From: Nonlabens sp. MB-3u-79
Lineage (GTDB): Bacteria > Bacteroidota > Bacteroidia > Flavobacteriales > Flavobacteriaceae
Assembly (NCBI RefSeq): GCF_002831625.1
Contig: NZ_CP025116.1
Coordinates: 2,347,501-2,411,500, forward strand
Direction: 5' to 3'
DNA: 64,000 nt
Under the pieces are notes generated by a model that saw only the letters and a list, made by a program, of their open reading frames with translations, made no database searches and was not told where the DNA came from. This document shows, one piece after another, positions 1 through 8,072 of the stretch (position 1 is the stretch's first letter; every line of letters starts with the position of its first letter). Position numbers and translations under genes: made by a program.

Positions 1-1474
1 TAGGTCTCCATCTGCCAGTGGTTTTACGCCATCTCGCTTCACTGGCCACACCAGTTTCAGTTCCCCTAGGAGTAAAACGATTACTCATTTTTAATTCTGC
101 TCTGTAATTATTGGAAGCGTTTTTATCATTGTGATCGAGTACTAATGCATTAACTACCGCATCTGTAAAGCTTCCATTTCTCATCGTACTTGCTGTAGAT
201 AATGCAATAGAACTGTTTTTACTGAATTGCTGGTCCAGAATAAACATGTTGTAATTCGTAAAGGGTTCTGTAATTTCTGTACGGCGCTCGTTATTGAGTA
301 AGTTTTCTATAGTAGCTTCTGTCTTTCCGGTTATGGCATTTAAAAAACCTATGCCTAACCTATCTTTTGTTCTTCCCGTAATTTTCACAGCATTGAGCAA
401 TTGTGCGCTATTGGGGTTATCTATAACGTCTTCATTTTCTAATAGAGCAAGGTTTCCAAAACCACTAGGTGTCTGTCCTATTCTACGTGAGAAGAAGATT
501 CCTCCTTTATTAAACAAATCTATTCCTTCATTAAAAAAGGCTCTGTTTTCTCCAAAGGTTTGTTCAAAGGGCCCTAAATTAAGAACAACTTGATCAAAAG
601 CCACTTGACCAAAATCTGGAATCAAAGTCGCGTCAAGAGTGAAGGCATCGTTGATCCCGTATTTAACATCCATTCCGGCACTGTACTTCGTTGTACTTAC
701 TCCATTAAAATTATCATTAACTATGGTGGTGTACGGATAAAGATTTAATCGTAATGGCGGGTTGATCTTTTCTACGCCTGTCATCAAAGCATCGTATTGT
801 GTGGCTATTCCTTTGGTAATGTCTATGAAGTCATAAGAGTACTCTTCATTCAAAGCACGTATTCTTCTAAAAATTTGAAAGCTCCAGTCTTGTTTTTCTA
901 TTTCTGGAAATCTCAATGTTCTATAAGGAATTTTCATTTCCACAAACCACCCAAGTTTATTAATGCTCGTCTCTGATTTAAAAACAACATTATAACTAAA
1001 GTCATCTCGATTACCTTCAGTAATGGCATCACCTAACGCGTTGGCACTAGTGGCAAAAAACTTCGTTTGATTGATTTGGTTGTTATAAGTATTTAAATAA
1101 AACCCAAACACATCTGCTTGAGCATTTATTTCATCTCTTTGAGAAAATTGTCTCGGTATACTTTCTGGATTGTTGTCATAAAGAAATGCGGCAACATAAA
1201 GAGCATCATCATCATAAGCAATTTTAAACTCTGTTTTATGGGTGTCTCTTTCTTTTTGACCATTGGTAGGCTGGACCATCACAAAATTACCTCCTGTGGG
1301 AATAGCATCCCAAAACTTTTCAAATGGCTCCCCATCGATATCAGGTGCCGTACTTACTCGAGTAGCTTTATACACTTTTCTCTTGATATCAAGAGTGTCT
1401 TGAGCTATTTGTGATTCCGCTTTCGCGAAAGCGAGAACTAAAACCAACCAGGTGAAAATGAATTTAAATTGCAT
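1..1474 (-). CDS. DUF5916 / CBM9-like domain protein, partial (3' end beyond window)
   Basis: An open frame runs from an ATG at 1474 to the left edge without a stop (491 codons visible). It begins MQFKFIFTWLVLVLAFAKA, a signal peptide. A carbohydrate-binding family 9-like module follows (about residues 40-220; APDIDGEPFEKFW, then WFVEMKIPYRTLRFP), and then the start of a DUF5916 outer-membrane-type barrel region (GENRAFFNEG, IFFSRRIGQ). The family is common in Bacteroidota and of unknown function; a surface or outer-membrane role is inferred. The GCTTTCGCGAAAGC palindrome lies inside the signal peptide and encodes its AFAKA residues. The C-terminus is not visible. Confidence 0.85.
   Translation of the reverse strand, partial: MQFKFIFTWLVLVLAFAKAESQIAQDTLDIKRKVYKATRVSTAPDIDGEPFEKFWDAIPTGGNFVMVQPTNGQKERDTHKTEFKIAYDDDALYVAAFLYDNNPESIPRQFSQRDEINAQADVFGFYLNTYNNQINQTKFFATSANALGDAITEGNRDDFSYNVVFKSETSINKLGWFVEMKIPYRTLRFPEIEKQDWSFQIFRRIRALNEEYSYDFIDITKGIATQYDALMTGVEKINPPLRLNLYPYTTIVNDNFNGVSTTKYSAGMDVKYGINDAFTLDATLIPDFGQVAFDQVVLNLGPFEQTFGENRAFFNEGIDLFNKGGIFFSRRIGQTPSGFGNLALLENEDVIDNPNSAQLLNAVKITGRTKDRLGIGFLNAITGKTEATIENLLNNERRTEITEPFTNYNMFILDQQFSKNSSIALSTASTMRNGSFTDAVVNALVLDHNDKNASNNYRAELKMSNRFTPRGTETGVASEARWRKTTGRWRP
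1418..1433. repeat. Iterated palindrome, copy 1 (CGCTTTCGCGAAAGCG)
   Basis: Perfect 16-bp palindrome inside the signal-peptide codons of the DUF5916 gene, read as AFAKA. Confidence 0.9.
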
Positions 1475-1492
1475 AAAGAGATCTGAAAAAGG

Positions 1493-1500
1493 CAAAAATA
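1493..1500 (-). promoter_or_regulatory. Putative -7 box for the DUF5916 gene
   Basis: The minus strand reads TATTTTTG, matching the Bacteroidota -7 consensus TAnnTTTG, 18 nt before the ATG at 1474. No clear -33 TTG is seen. Confidence 0.4.
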
Positions 1501-1586
1501 ACTTGTTTAACAAACCATTTCATTAAAGGCATGTTAATTAAAAAAAAGATACATATATGTGGGTTAAATTGCTAAAAAAAAACAAA

Positions 1587-2114
1587 ATGGACAAAGCAAT
1601 TTTTGCGGGAGGATGCTTCTGGTGCACAGAAGCGGTTTTCCAAAGAGTAAAAGGAGTAGAGCAAGTGAAATCAGGTTTTTGTGGTGGGCATATTAAAAAC
1701 CCTCCTTATAGAGAAGTATTGCAAGGAAGAACAGGTCATGCAGAAGCTATAGAGATCACCTATGATTCTGAAGTGGTATCCTATAAGGATTTAGTAGCTG
1801 TATTTATGGCAACTCATGATCCTACTACCTTAAATAGGCAAGGTTATGATGTGGGAACACATTATCGCAGTGCTATATTTTACCTTAATGATCAACAAGA
1901 AAATACGGCTAGAGATTATATTAAAAATCTAGAAGACAAAGGTGTTTATACAGAGCTATTAGTTACGGAGGTAGCTCCAGCAACGGTCTTTTATCCAGCA
2001 GAAGATATTCATAATGAATATTATAACAATAATAGGGAACAAGGATACTGTCAGGTAATCATAGACCCTAAGATCAAGAAATTAATGACAGGTTTTAAAG
2101 AATTGGTCAAATAA
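1587..2114 (+). CDS. msrA: Peptide-methionine (S)-S-oxide reductase
   Basis: Reduces methionine-S-sulfoxide in proteins and free methionine; cytoplasmic repair enzyme. The catalytic motif GGCFWCTEAVF lies at the N-terminus, followed by family-typical GGHIKNPPYREV, TGHAEAIEITYD and HDPTTLNRQGYDVGTHYRS. At 175 residues it is a single-domain MsrA without fused MsrB. An upstream in-frame ATG at 1557 would add MWVKLLKKNK; the ATG at 1587 (MDKAIFAGGCFWC) matches usual family starts better. It is monocistronic, closed by the hairpin at 2113-2142. Confidence 0.95.
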   Translation: MDKAIFAGGCFWCTEAVFQRVKGVEQVKSGFCGGHIKNPPYREVLQGRTGHAEAIEITYDSEVVSYKDLVAVFMATHDPTTLNRQGYDVGTHYRSAIFYLNDQQENTARDYIKNLEDKGVYTELLVTEVAPATVFYPAEDIHNEYYNNNREQGYCQVIIDPKIKKLMTGFKELVK

Positions 2115-2142
2115 AAAAAGCTCCTTAACAGGAGCTTTTTTT
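2113..2142. terminator. Bidirectional intrinsic terminator between msrA and a convergent gene
   Basis: A stem of AAAAAAAGCTCCT and its complement with a short loop, with A/T runs on both sides, so it can serve msrA and the convergent small membrane protein. Confidence 0.85.
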
Positions 2143-2449
2143 ATGAAAAGTGATCTATATCAATCGTTTTTTTATTGTCACCTCTTCCAGATTTGATCAG
2201 ATAGGTATAACACCACATGATGGTAAATGATGGGATAACATCCAGTCCTGGAAGTAATTCTTCTATTGTTGTAACAACACCCGCTGCTACACCAGATTTA
2301 CCAGGATAAAGTTTTGTCATCAAGTAACCAGCTATAGGCGCCCAAGCCAAATCGGTAAATTCCAGTATACCAAATCCCAAAAGGGAAGACATCCCTATAA
2401 GGTCAAAGACTACACCTGCAACTAATTTGGAACGTTTTGAATGAAACAT
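2141..2449 (-). CDS. Small conserved membrane protein, unknown function
   Basis: 102 residues beginning MFHSKRSKLVAGVVFDLIGM. Hydrophobic stretches at about 10-50 (GVVFDLIGMSSLLGFGI, then LAWAPIAGYLM) and 68-88 (LLPGLDVIPSFTIMWCYTY) suggest two or three membrane segments; the tail (GRGDNKKTIDIDHFS) is polar. I cannot assign a family. It lies 51 bp downstream of folE on the same strand and could be co-transcribed. Its last bases overlap the terminator stem. Confidence 0.7.
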   Translation of the reverse strand: MFHSKRSKLVAGVVFDLIGMSSLLGFGILEFTDLAWAPIAGYLMTKLYPGKSGVAAGVVTTIEELLPGLDVIPSFTIMWCYTYLIKSGRGDNKKTIDIDHFS

Positions 2450-2500
2450 ATGATTTATTTAAAAGCCCTATAAATTCAAATTACGTACCACAGAATATTT

Positions 2501-3100
2501 TTAATGCAATTTTGAAGAAATAAGGTTCATGAATTCTGTACGGGTTTCTACTTTTTGAAATTGGCCTCTAAAACCACTAGTGGTAGTAGCGCTGTTTTGC
2601 TTTTGTACGCCACGCATCATCATACACATGTGAGAAGCTTCTATAACAACTGCAACACCTTTTGGTTTTAGGGTCTTGTCAATGCATTCTAATATGTCAT
2701 GTGTCAACCGTTCTTGTACCTGAAGGCGACGCGCAAATACATCTACTATTCTAGGTATTTTAGAAAGACCTACAATATGTCCATTAGGGATATAAGCGAT
2801 ATGCGCTTTTCCAAAAAACGGTAGCATATGGTGCTCACATAAAGAATACAATTCAATATCTTTTATGATGACCATATCGTGATAATCTTCTGCAAACATA
2901 GCTCCCCTAAGTATTTCAGCAGGATCTATATCGTATCCTGAGGTTAAAAACTGCATTGCTTTTGCCGCTCTTTCAGGGGTTTTTACAAGACCTTCTCTTT
3001 CTACATCTTCTCCTAATTCTGTAATGACATCGCGGTATTTGCTCTTAATTTCATCTGTAATTTTTATGTTGTATTCTTCAAAAACCCTGTAAGGTGCCAT
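2501..3100 (-). CDS. folE: GTP cyclohydrolase I
   Basis: Converts GTP to 7,8-dihydroneopterin triphosphate, the first step of tetrahydrofolate and pterin synthesis. Zinc-binding and catalytic motifs are intact: [37 protein letters not shown], and [18 protein letters not shown] near the C-terminus. An in-frame ATG also exists at 3121 ([12 protein letters not shown]), but it directly follows a promoter-like TAACTTTG box at 3119-3126, so a transcript would start at or inside it. The ATG at 3100 ([11 protein letters not shown], 199 residues) is preferred. A nested inverted repeat covers the promoter. Confidence 0.95.
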   Translation of the reverse strand: MAPYRVFEEYNIKITDEIKSKYRDVITELGEDVEREGLVKTPERAAKAMQFLTSGYDIDPAEILRGAMFAEDYHDMVIIKDIELYSLCEHHMLPFFGKAHIAYIPNGHIVGLSKIPRIVDVFARRLQVQERLTHDILECIDKTLKPKGVAVVIEASHMCMMMRGVQKQNSATTTSGFRGQFQKVETRTEFMNLISSKLH

Positions 3101-3118
3101 ATAATTTTTATTGAGCAT

Positions 3119-3126
3119 CAAAGTTA
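3119..3126 (-). promoter_or_regulatory. Putative folE -7 box
   Basis: The minus strand reads TAACTTTG (TAnnTTTG), 18 nt before the preferred start at 3100. The box forms the promoter-proximal arm of the inverted repeat 3119-3160. Confidence 0.5.
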
Positions 3127-3167
3127 TCTATATAATTGTTTAACTTTATAGATAACTTTGTTAAACA
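3119..3167. promoter_or_regulatory. Nested inverted repeats upstream of folE, putative operator
   Basis: Two inverted repeats interleave: CAAAGTTATCTATA (3119-3132) with its exact complement at 3147-3160, and TGTTTAAC (3137-3144) with GTTAAACA (3160-3167). One arm coincides with the folE -7 box. There is no T-run, so a terminator is unlikely; a repressor or activator site is the better reading. Confidence 0.5.
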
Positions 3168-3169
3168 TT

Positions 3170-4057
3170 TTAGAAATTAAGAGTCAGTCCAATGCTGTTT
3201 GAAGTAGCCGTAAGGTTAAACACTATTTTTTGTGGTCTTTGTCCAGTTTTACCTGTTCCGTAACGTTTATCTCCATATCCATTCCTGGTATCTAGGTAAC
3301 GATCCACGGCTTCTACTGTAGCAATTGTTATGACCATACTCAAAACTACATCGGTCAGAAAATGAGCTCCAGCCCATAAACGAGAAACAGGAGAAATTAA
3401 TCCAACTGTATAAATCCCTGCTTTTACATAAGGGTTTTCAAATTGTTTTGCCAGTGCATAGGCCGTCGTAAATCCTAAAACCGTATGTCCAGATGGAAAT
3501 GATCTAAAACCGGACTCTCCTGAAAAAGGTCTGAATTCATGTCTTCCGAACCCAGTTTCTGGCCGGGCTCTACCAGTAATCGTCTTTAGTATTTGCTGTA
3601 ATAGTCCACCAGCACTGGCACTAGAGATCATCAATACCCCGGTGCGCCTCCATTTGGGATCTTTAGTCAGTAATCCATAGGCATAAACACCTGCCGTAAC
3701 CCCATAATTATTTTGTGGGCTTCCAAAATACCAACCAAAATCTCTCAATAGTTCAGGAATATCTTTTTCTTGATCTCTAAAGTAATCACTAGATTCCTGA
3801 TCAAAGCTATATAAGCCGCTAACTAATAAGGTCGTTGCCCCAGCACGATAAAGGTCTCGTTTCTCCCAATGAAATGGTCTGGAGTAGGAGTAGGCAACTC
3901 CATTAAAAACATTTAAACCGTCGTATTTGAGTAATTGCCATCGATTCATGTTCTCCACCTCTGAAGCAGTGTAGGAGTCTGCTTTAAAACTTTGGGAGTA
4001 AAGCATGTCTGATAGTAGTAGAACTACTAGGAAAAGAATATTTTTCAAAAAAATCAT
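3170..4057 (-). CDS. PAP2-superfamily membrane-associated phosphatase
   Basis: Type 2 phosphatidic acid phosphatase / undecaprenyl-diphosphatase-like protein of 295 residues. An N-terminal signal or anchor segment (IFLKNILFLVVLLLSDMLYS) is followed by the three catalytic signatures: KTITGRARP (K-x6-RP), FPSGHT (PSGH) and SRLWAGAHFLTDV (SR-x5-H-x3-D). The substrate cannot be told from sequence; lipid phosphate or undecaprenyl pyrophosphate are the options. Located between folE and tRNA-Arg. Its -7 box ends 6 nt before the ATG, suggesting a leaderless transcript. Confidence 0.88.
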   Translation of the reverse strand: MIFLKNILFLVVLLLSDMLYSQSFKADSYTASEVENMNRWQLLKYDGLNVFNGVAYSYSRPFHWEKRDLYRAGATTLLVSGLYSFDQESSDYFRDQEKDIPELLRDFGWYFGSPQNNYGVTAGVYAYGLLTKDPKWRRTGVLMISSASAGGLLQQILKTITGRARPETGFGRHEFRPFSGESGFRSFPSGHTVLGFTTAYALAKQFENPYVKAGIYTVGLISPVSRLWAGAHFLTDVVLSMVITIATVEAVDRYLDTRNGYGDKRYGTGKTGQRPQKIVFNLTATSNSIGLTLNF

Positions 4058-4062
4058 GACTG

Positions 4063-4070
4063 CAAAATTA
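4063..4070 (-). promoter_or_regulatory. Putative -7 box for the PAP2 gene, start-codon proximal
   Basis: The minus strand reads TAATTTTG; only five bases separate it from the ATG at 4057, so transcription would begin at about the start codon. Confidence 0.5.
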
Positions 4071-4151
4071 AGAATTTCAACTAGTTAAAAGTATAAATCA
4101 AAGAATAGAATGTTTAATTTAAAAAATAGGCATGACTTTATAAAATAATAC

Positions 4152-4159
4152 TATATTTG
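4152..4159 (+). promoter_or_regulatory. Putative tRNA-Arg -7 box
   Basis: TATATTTG, an exact TAnnTTTG match, 29 nt before the tRNA 5' end. Confidence 0.55.
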
Positions 4160-4188
4160 CAACCGCTTAGAGGTAATCTAGTGAGAAA

Positions 4189-4262
4189 GGGCTCGTAGCT
4201 CAGCTGGATAGAGCACCTCCCTTCTAAGGAGGCGGTCACAGGTTCGAATCCTGTCGGGCTCA
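4189..4262 (+). tRNA. tRNA-Arg (anticodon TCT)
   Basis: Cloverleaf is visible: acceptor GGGCTCG with CGGGCTC (two G-U pairs), D-arm GCTCAGCTGGATAGAGC, anticodon stem CCTCC/GGAGG with loop CTTCTAA, T-arm ACAGG-TTCGAAT-CCTGT, discriminator A. CCA is not encoded. A strong terminator follows. Confidence 0.95.
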
Positions 4263-4282
4263 CTTAATTGTAGTAAAATTAG

Positions 4283-4317
4283 AAAAAAACGCCAAGTTTA
4301 CTTGAGCGTTTTTTTTG
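4283..4317 (+). terminator. Intrinsic terminator after tRNA-Arg
   Basis: AAAAAAACGC and CAAG pair with CTTG and GCGTTTTTTT around a TTTA loop, ending in an eight-base T run. Confidence 0.85.
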
Positions 4318-4512
4318 TTTTCACTATTTCCAAAATGCTTCTTTAATGTTTTTATTTACTTCCTATATCTGTTTGTTTAAAGTCTACCTTCCTTTTTACA
4401 GTTAGTTTTGAGTTTTGTACCTGATTGCCAAAACTTTATGTTGTTTTATAAAATATATTTTTAAACATTCTAGACCTTAGAGTTCATAAAAATATTTACA
4501 TTTATATTCATA

Positions 4513-5013
4513 ATGGAGATAGATCAAGAAATCGTATTAAGACCTAGGTTTCAAAAAAGCCTTTCTATGACACGAGAAGTGTTTATGAGATTGTTTGATG
4601 GTCACCATTCCGACAAGCATTATATCGTAAGTAAGGTAGATGCTCATGTCTTTATACGTATTCCCGAAAGCAGGTCTCATTTCTGGTCTCCAGAATTGCA
4701 CCTAGAGGTTCAAGAAGAAACAGATGGTCTTTTATTGCTTAAAGGTTTGTATGGCCCTAAACCAGCTGTATGGACTATGTTTATGTTTTTGCACTTTCTT
4801 ATCTCAGGATTTTTTATCGCCGCCTTGATCTGGTTGTACACTCTATTTACCTTAAAAAAAGCAATGGAACTTCCTTTAATAGTCATGATTTTGATGGTGC
4901 TTATTTGGGTGGTTCTTTATATCTCAGGAAGGATGGGCAGGAAAAAGGGAGAAGATCAAATGAAAGAATTACAACAGTTCTTGGATAGCCTATTAGAGAC
5001 TGAAGGCGTTTAA
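4513..5013 (+). CDS. Membrane protein of unknown function
   Basis: 166 residues. A soluble N-terminal part (about 1-88, RPRFQKSLSMTREVFMRLF then IRIPESRSHFWSPELHLE) precedes two membrane segments (about 88-115, TMFMFLHFLISGFFIAALIW, and 122-142, LPLIVMILMVLIWVVLYISG) and a charged tail. No catalytic motif is evident and I do not recognise the family. It stands alone between tRNA-Arg and a convergent lipoprotein gene. Confidence 0.75.
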   Translation: MEIDQEIVLRPRFQKSLSMTREVFMRLFDGHHSDKHYIVSKVDAHVFIRIPESRSHFWSPELHLEVQEETDGLLLLKGLYGPKPAVWTMFMFLHFLISGFFIAALIWLYTLFTLKKAMELPLIVMILMVLIWVVLYISGRMGRKKGEDQMKELQQFLDSLLETEGV

Positions 5014-5064
5014 TGGTGGTGCTCTGGCAGCATGAATAGCGGCAGTCAAAAAACGACCCAACAC

Positions 5065-5095
5065 AAAAAAAGCTCCACCGTGATGATGAAGCTTT
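5065..5095 (-). terminator. Intrinsic terminator for the lipoprotein gene
   Basis: On the minus strand AAAGCT pairs with AGCTTT around a partly paired loop, followed by a T run. It lies just downstream of the gene ending at 5119. Confidence 0.6.
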
Positions 5096-5118
5096 GTAAT
5101 TGATTCCTTTAGTTGATA

Positions 5119-5910
5119 CTAGTTGACTGTGTAACCCGTTAGATTTTGCACCGTTAAAATTTGTGCGCTCTGAGGCACTGGAAGCGTCACTCCTAAAGAA
5201 GAAAAATCCTCCAGCATATAGTCCAATTGATTTTCAGACTTGATGAGTCCTATGTCTTTTGCCCAATAGTTATCAATAACGATAACATCTTGTGGCGCTA
5301 ACAGTGGTACTTGTTGAGTAAACCCAGCGATGCTTACATCTGTAGTGATAGAAGCGTTGATGATGAGTTGTGAATGTATCACCTCTGTATAACTTATTCC
5401 TTCTACTGTCATTTGTGCTACTTCAGCTTGTTGTACTGTGGTAACCTCATAATTAATATCTAGGTCAAAACTCTGAACGGTTTGTGTTGTTGATCCAGTA
5501 GTGCTGTACAGCTCAGTATCCGCACTGGCATTTTGATCGTAAAGTGTACCATTTGTAATAGTGACATTAAAGTTGTTCAATCCCTGAAGTCCAAAATCAA
5601 TAGTTCCATTACCTATCAATTTTCCTGATACTGCTTCTAAGGCACCACCACTTAAAATACGTGTCATGAATCCAACGGGTGTGTTAGGGTTTGCTGTTAG
5701 GGTATAACTATTACCAGTAACAGAAGCCACCGTAAGACTTTCTGAAGAGGTATCTGTTCCTGTTACGACATCATAGTCCCAATTATTTGCTACTGCGAGT
5801 GGGAAGTAACTAAAGTCTGTATTTGTACTACTAGAATTTCCATTATCATCATCAGGATCACAGGAAACTAATGAAATAAGACAAAATGCAAGTATTGTTT
5901 TTTTGAACAT
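5119..5910 (-). CDS. Predicted lipoprotein, unknown function
   Basis: 263 residues. The N-terminus MFKKTILAFCLISLVSCDPD is a lipoprotein signal with lipobox LVSC, and the Asp-rich stretch after the cysteine (DPDDDNGNSSS) resembles the Bacteroidota surface-lipoprotein export signal. The remainder is Thr/Ser/Asn-rich and beta-strand-like (FSYFPLAVANNWDYDV), as in many cell-surface lipoproteins of this phylum. No enzyme motif is visible. It is separated by about 100 bp from another lipoprotein gene on the same strand. Confidence 0.8.
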   Translation of the reverse strand: MFKKTILAFCLISLVSCDPDDDNGNSSSTNTDFSYFPLAVANNWDYDVVTGTDTSSESLTVASVTGNSYTLTANPNTPVGFMTRILSGGALEAVSGKLIGNGTIDFGLQGLNNFNVTITNGTLYDQNASADTELYSTTGSTTQTVQSFDLDINYEVTTVQQAEVAQMTVEGISYTEVIHSQLIINASITTDVSIAGFTQQVPLLAPQDVIVIDNYWAKDIGLIKSENQLDYMLEDFSSLGVTLPVPQSAQILTVQNLTGYTVN

Positions 5911-6009
5911 AATTGTTTTCTTAGCGGGTAAATATATTAGAAATATATAGAAATCTGTTTGCTATTTTAGATTATTAAATAATTGTAAATAATTGATTTA
6001 CATTATTTA

Positions 6010-6789
6010 CTACAAAGGATTATATGTCACAGGAACCGAGAAAGGAACACTTACTTTTTCACCTCTTGATTCACCTGGTAGCATCTGAGGGAGGCTAAAG
6101 ATCACTCTTTTTGCTTCCAAGGATAAAAACGCGTTTGTTCCTCTAGCAACAATGCTTGTCGCATCACCTTCGGTATCAACTGTATAATAAACATGAGTCC
6201 TTACTTTTTCATAAACACCAAAAGTGTTTCCCAAACCTACATCATAGGTACTCACAATATGTTCTTGAACGATTTGACTGCTGCATTTTTGAATTTCTTT
6301 TTGTGTTGTCTCTGGGCAAGTTGGAAATCTAGGCTGTTTTTCAACCATCAAATAGCTATCGTCAGTCAGCTGTTCGTTATTCTTGTTTTTTAATAGTTCC
6401 TCTTGTTTTACTCTTATTTGTTCCTGAAACTCTTCTTCAGCAAGATTAAGAGCAAATAATTGTGCTGCTTTGTTTTTATATAATGAATAGGTTTCCGTAT
6501 GATCAATGACGTATTGATAAGCAGCACTTGCATCAGTAGTTTTTCCGTAAGCGTGAAGCATAAAACCTTTTAAATAATAGAGCTCTACTAAATGTTCTTG
6601 GTTCTTTTCTTGTATCGCTTGATGGATTGCCTCTAAGCCTTTATTGTATTCTGCTTCTGATAAGTAATACTTAGCAGCTTCATAAAAGGTTTTTTCTGAC
6701 CCATTTATTTTTGTTACAATAGTTGATTTAGTTTGACAACTGCTCCCTAGTAACACTGTAATTGCGAAGAGATAATACAGGTTTTTCAT
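6010..6789 (-). CDS. Lipoprotein with TPR-like and TonB C-terminal-like regions
   Basis: 259 residues. Signal with lipobox LLGSSC. Residues about 30-120 form helical TPR-like repeats (FYEAAKYYLSEAEYNKGLEA, then YYLKGFMLHAYGKTTDASAA). The C-terminal third resembles a TonB C-terminal-like fold (VEKQPRFPTCPE, HVYYTVDTEGDATSIVA, then AKRVIFSLPQMLPG). A periplasmic scaffold or energy-transducer-like role is inferred, not shown. It is divergent from aroC, with about 70 bp between the start codons. Confidence 0.75.
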   Translation of the reverse strand: MKNLYYLFAITVLLGSSCQTKSTIVTKINGSEKTFYEAAKYYLSEAEYNKGLEAIHQAIQEKNQEHLVELYYLKGFMLHAYGKTTDASAAYQYVIDHTETYSLYKNKAAQLFALNLAEEEFQEQIRVKQEELLKNKNNEQLTDDSYLMVEKQPRFPTCPETTQKEIQKCSSQIVQEHIVSTYDVGLGNTFGVYEKVRTHVYYTVDTEGDATSIVARGTNAFLSLEAKRVIFSLPQMLPGESRGEKVSVPFSVPVTYNPL

Positions 6790-6847
6790 CTAGAAGATTT
6801 TATGATGATAATATATAATGTACACAAAGCTAATGCTATTCATATAG

Positions 6848-6855
6848 TATATTTG
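6848..6855 (+). promoter_or_regulatory. Putative aroC -7 box, start-codon proximal
   Basis: TATATTTG, with five bases to the ATG at 6861; predicts a leaderless mRNA. Confidence 0.55.
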
Positions 6856-6860
6856 CCTTT

Positions 6861-7925
6861 ATGGCAGGAAATACCTTTGGTAAGCAATTTACCGTTACAA
6901 CATATGGAGAATCTCATGGAGTCGCTTTAGGTGGCGTTATCGATGGGTGTCCAGCAGGAATAAATATAGACTTAGAGGCAATACAATTTGATTTAGACCG
7001 ACGCAAACCCGGTCAAAGCAAGATTGTTACTCAGCGCAAAGAAAGTGATACCGTCACGATCTATTCGGGAATATTTGAAGGAAAAACGACAGGAACACCT
7101 ATAGGTTTTCAAATTGTTAATGAGAATCAAAAATCAAAAGATTACTCTCATATCAAAGAAACTTACCGACCTAGTCATGCCGATAAGGTCTATGATGATA
7201 AGTACGGACATAGGGATTACCGTGGTGGTGGGCGCAGCAGTGCTCGTGAAACTGCCAGTAGAGTCGTGGCAGGAGCTATCGCAAAACAATTGCTTTCTCA
7301 GATCAAAATAACCGCTTACACGAGTAGTGTAGGAGATCTTTTTATAGATAAACCTTATCAAGAACTGGATTTCTCAGAGATTGAAAATAATGCAGTGCGC
7401 TGTCCTGATATCGCTTTTGCGAAAGCGATGGAAGAAAAAATCCTACAAACCAGAAAAGAAGGGGATACCATAGGAGGAACTATATCCTGTGTTATTCAAG
7501 GTTTACCGGCTGGTCTAGGAGACCCGGTATTTGATAAACTGCATGCAGACCTTGGAAAAGCCATGCTCTCCATCAATGCGGTAAAAGGTTTTGAATACGG
7601 TAGTGGTTTTGCCGGTACTCAGCTGAAAGGAAGCGAGCATAACGATCAATACAATGCAGACGGAACCACCAAAACAAATTTAAGTGGCGGTATTCAAGGC
7701 GGTATTTCTAATGGTATGGATGTTTATTTTAGAGTAGCCTTTAAACCTGTGGCTACCATCATGCAATCTCAAGAAACGATCAATTCCAAAGGCGAACTTG
7801 TTGAAATGCAAGGAAAAGGAAGACATGATCCCTGTGTAGTTCCTAGAGCTGTGGTGATTGTAGAAGCCATGGCAGCACTCGTACTCGCCGACCATTTTTT
7901 AAGAGCACGCACGTCAAAGATTTAA
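6861..7925 (+). CDS. aroC: Chorismate synthase
   Basis: Catalyses the last shikimate step, EPSP to chorismate, using reduced FMN. The N-terminus [20 protein letters not shown] and the [25 protein letters not shown] and [20 protein letters not shown] motifs are classic. 354 residues is full length. It carries a one-mismatch copy of the iterated palindrome, encoding AFAKA within [11 protein letters not shown]. The pathway partner aroB lies elsewhere in the window (47789-48853), so the pathway genes are dispersed. Confidence 0.97.
   Translation: MAGNTFGKQFTVTTYGESHGVALGGVIDGCPAGINIDLEAIQFDLDRRKPGQSKIVTQRKESDTVTIYSGIFEGKTTGTPIGFQIVNENQKSKDYSHIKETYRPSHADKVYDDKYGHRDYRGGGRSSARETASRVVAGAIAKQLLSQIKITAYTSSVGDLFIDKPYQELDFSEIENNAVRCPDIAFAKAMEEKILQTRKEGDTIGGTISCVIQGLPAGLGDPVFDKLHADLGKAMLSINAVKGFEYGSGFAGTQLKGSEHNDQYNADGTTKTNLSGGIQGGISNGMDVYFRVAFKPVATIMQSQETINSKGELVEMQGKGRHDPCVVPRAVVIVEAMAALVLADHFLRARTSKI
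7412..7427. repeat. Iterated palindrome, variant copy 2 (one mismatch)
   Basis: CGCTTTTGCGAAAGCG inside aroC, encoding AFAKA; one base off the perfect palindrome. Confidence 0.7.
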
Positions 7926-7996
7926 GGCGATCATTATACAGATAGTTTTAGGCACATAGCTGCTCTTGATTTTAGTTTTAATTTTGTTTTTATACT

Positions 7997-8012
7997 CGCT
8001 TTCGCGAAAGCG
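7997..8012. repeat. Iterated palindrome, copy 3
   Basis: Exact CGCTTTCGCGAAAGCG in the aroC-symporter intergenic region. Confidence 0.9.
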
Positions 8013-8072
8013 GAAACACCACAAAAACTTTACTTATATTACGCCTCAAGAAGATTTAGAATTCAATTTCAC

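Noticed and set aside
294..1414. Plus-strand open frames in the first 1.4 kb
   Set aside because: They lie antisense to the continuous DUF5916 frame, which has a signal peptide and family motifs.
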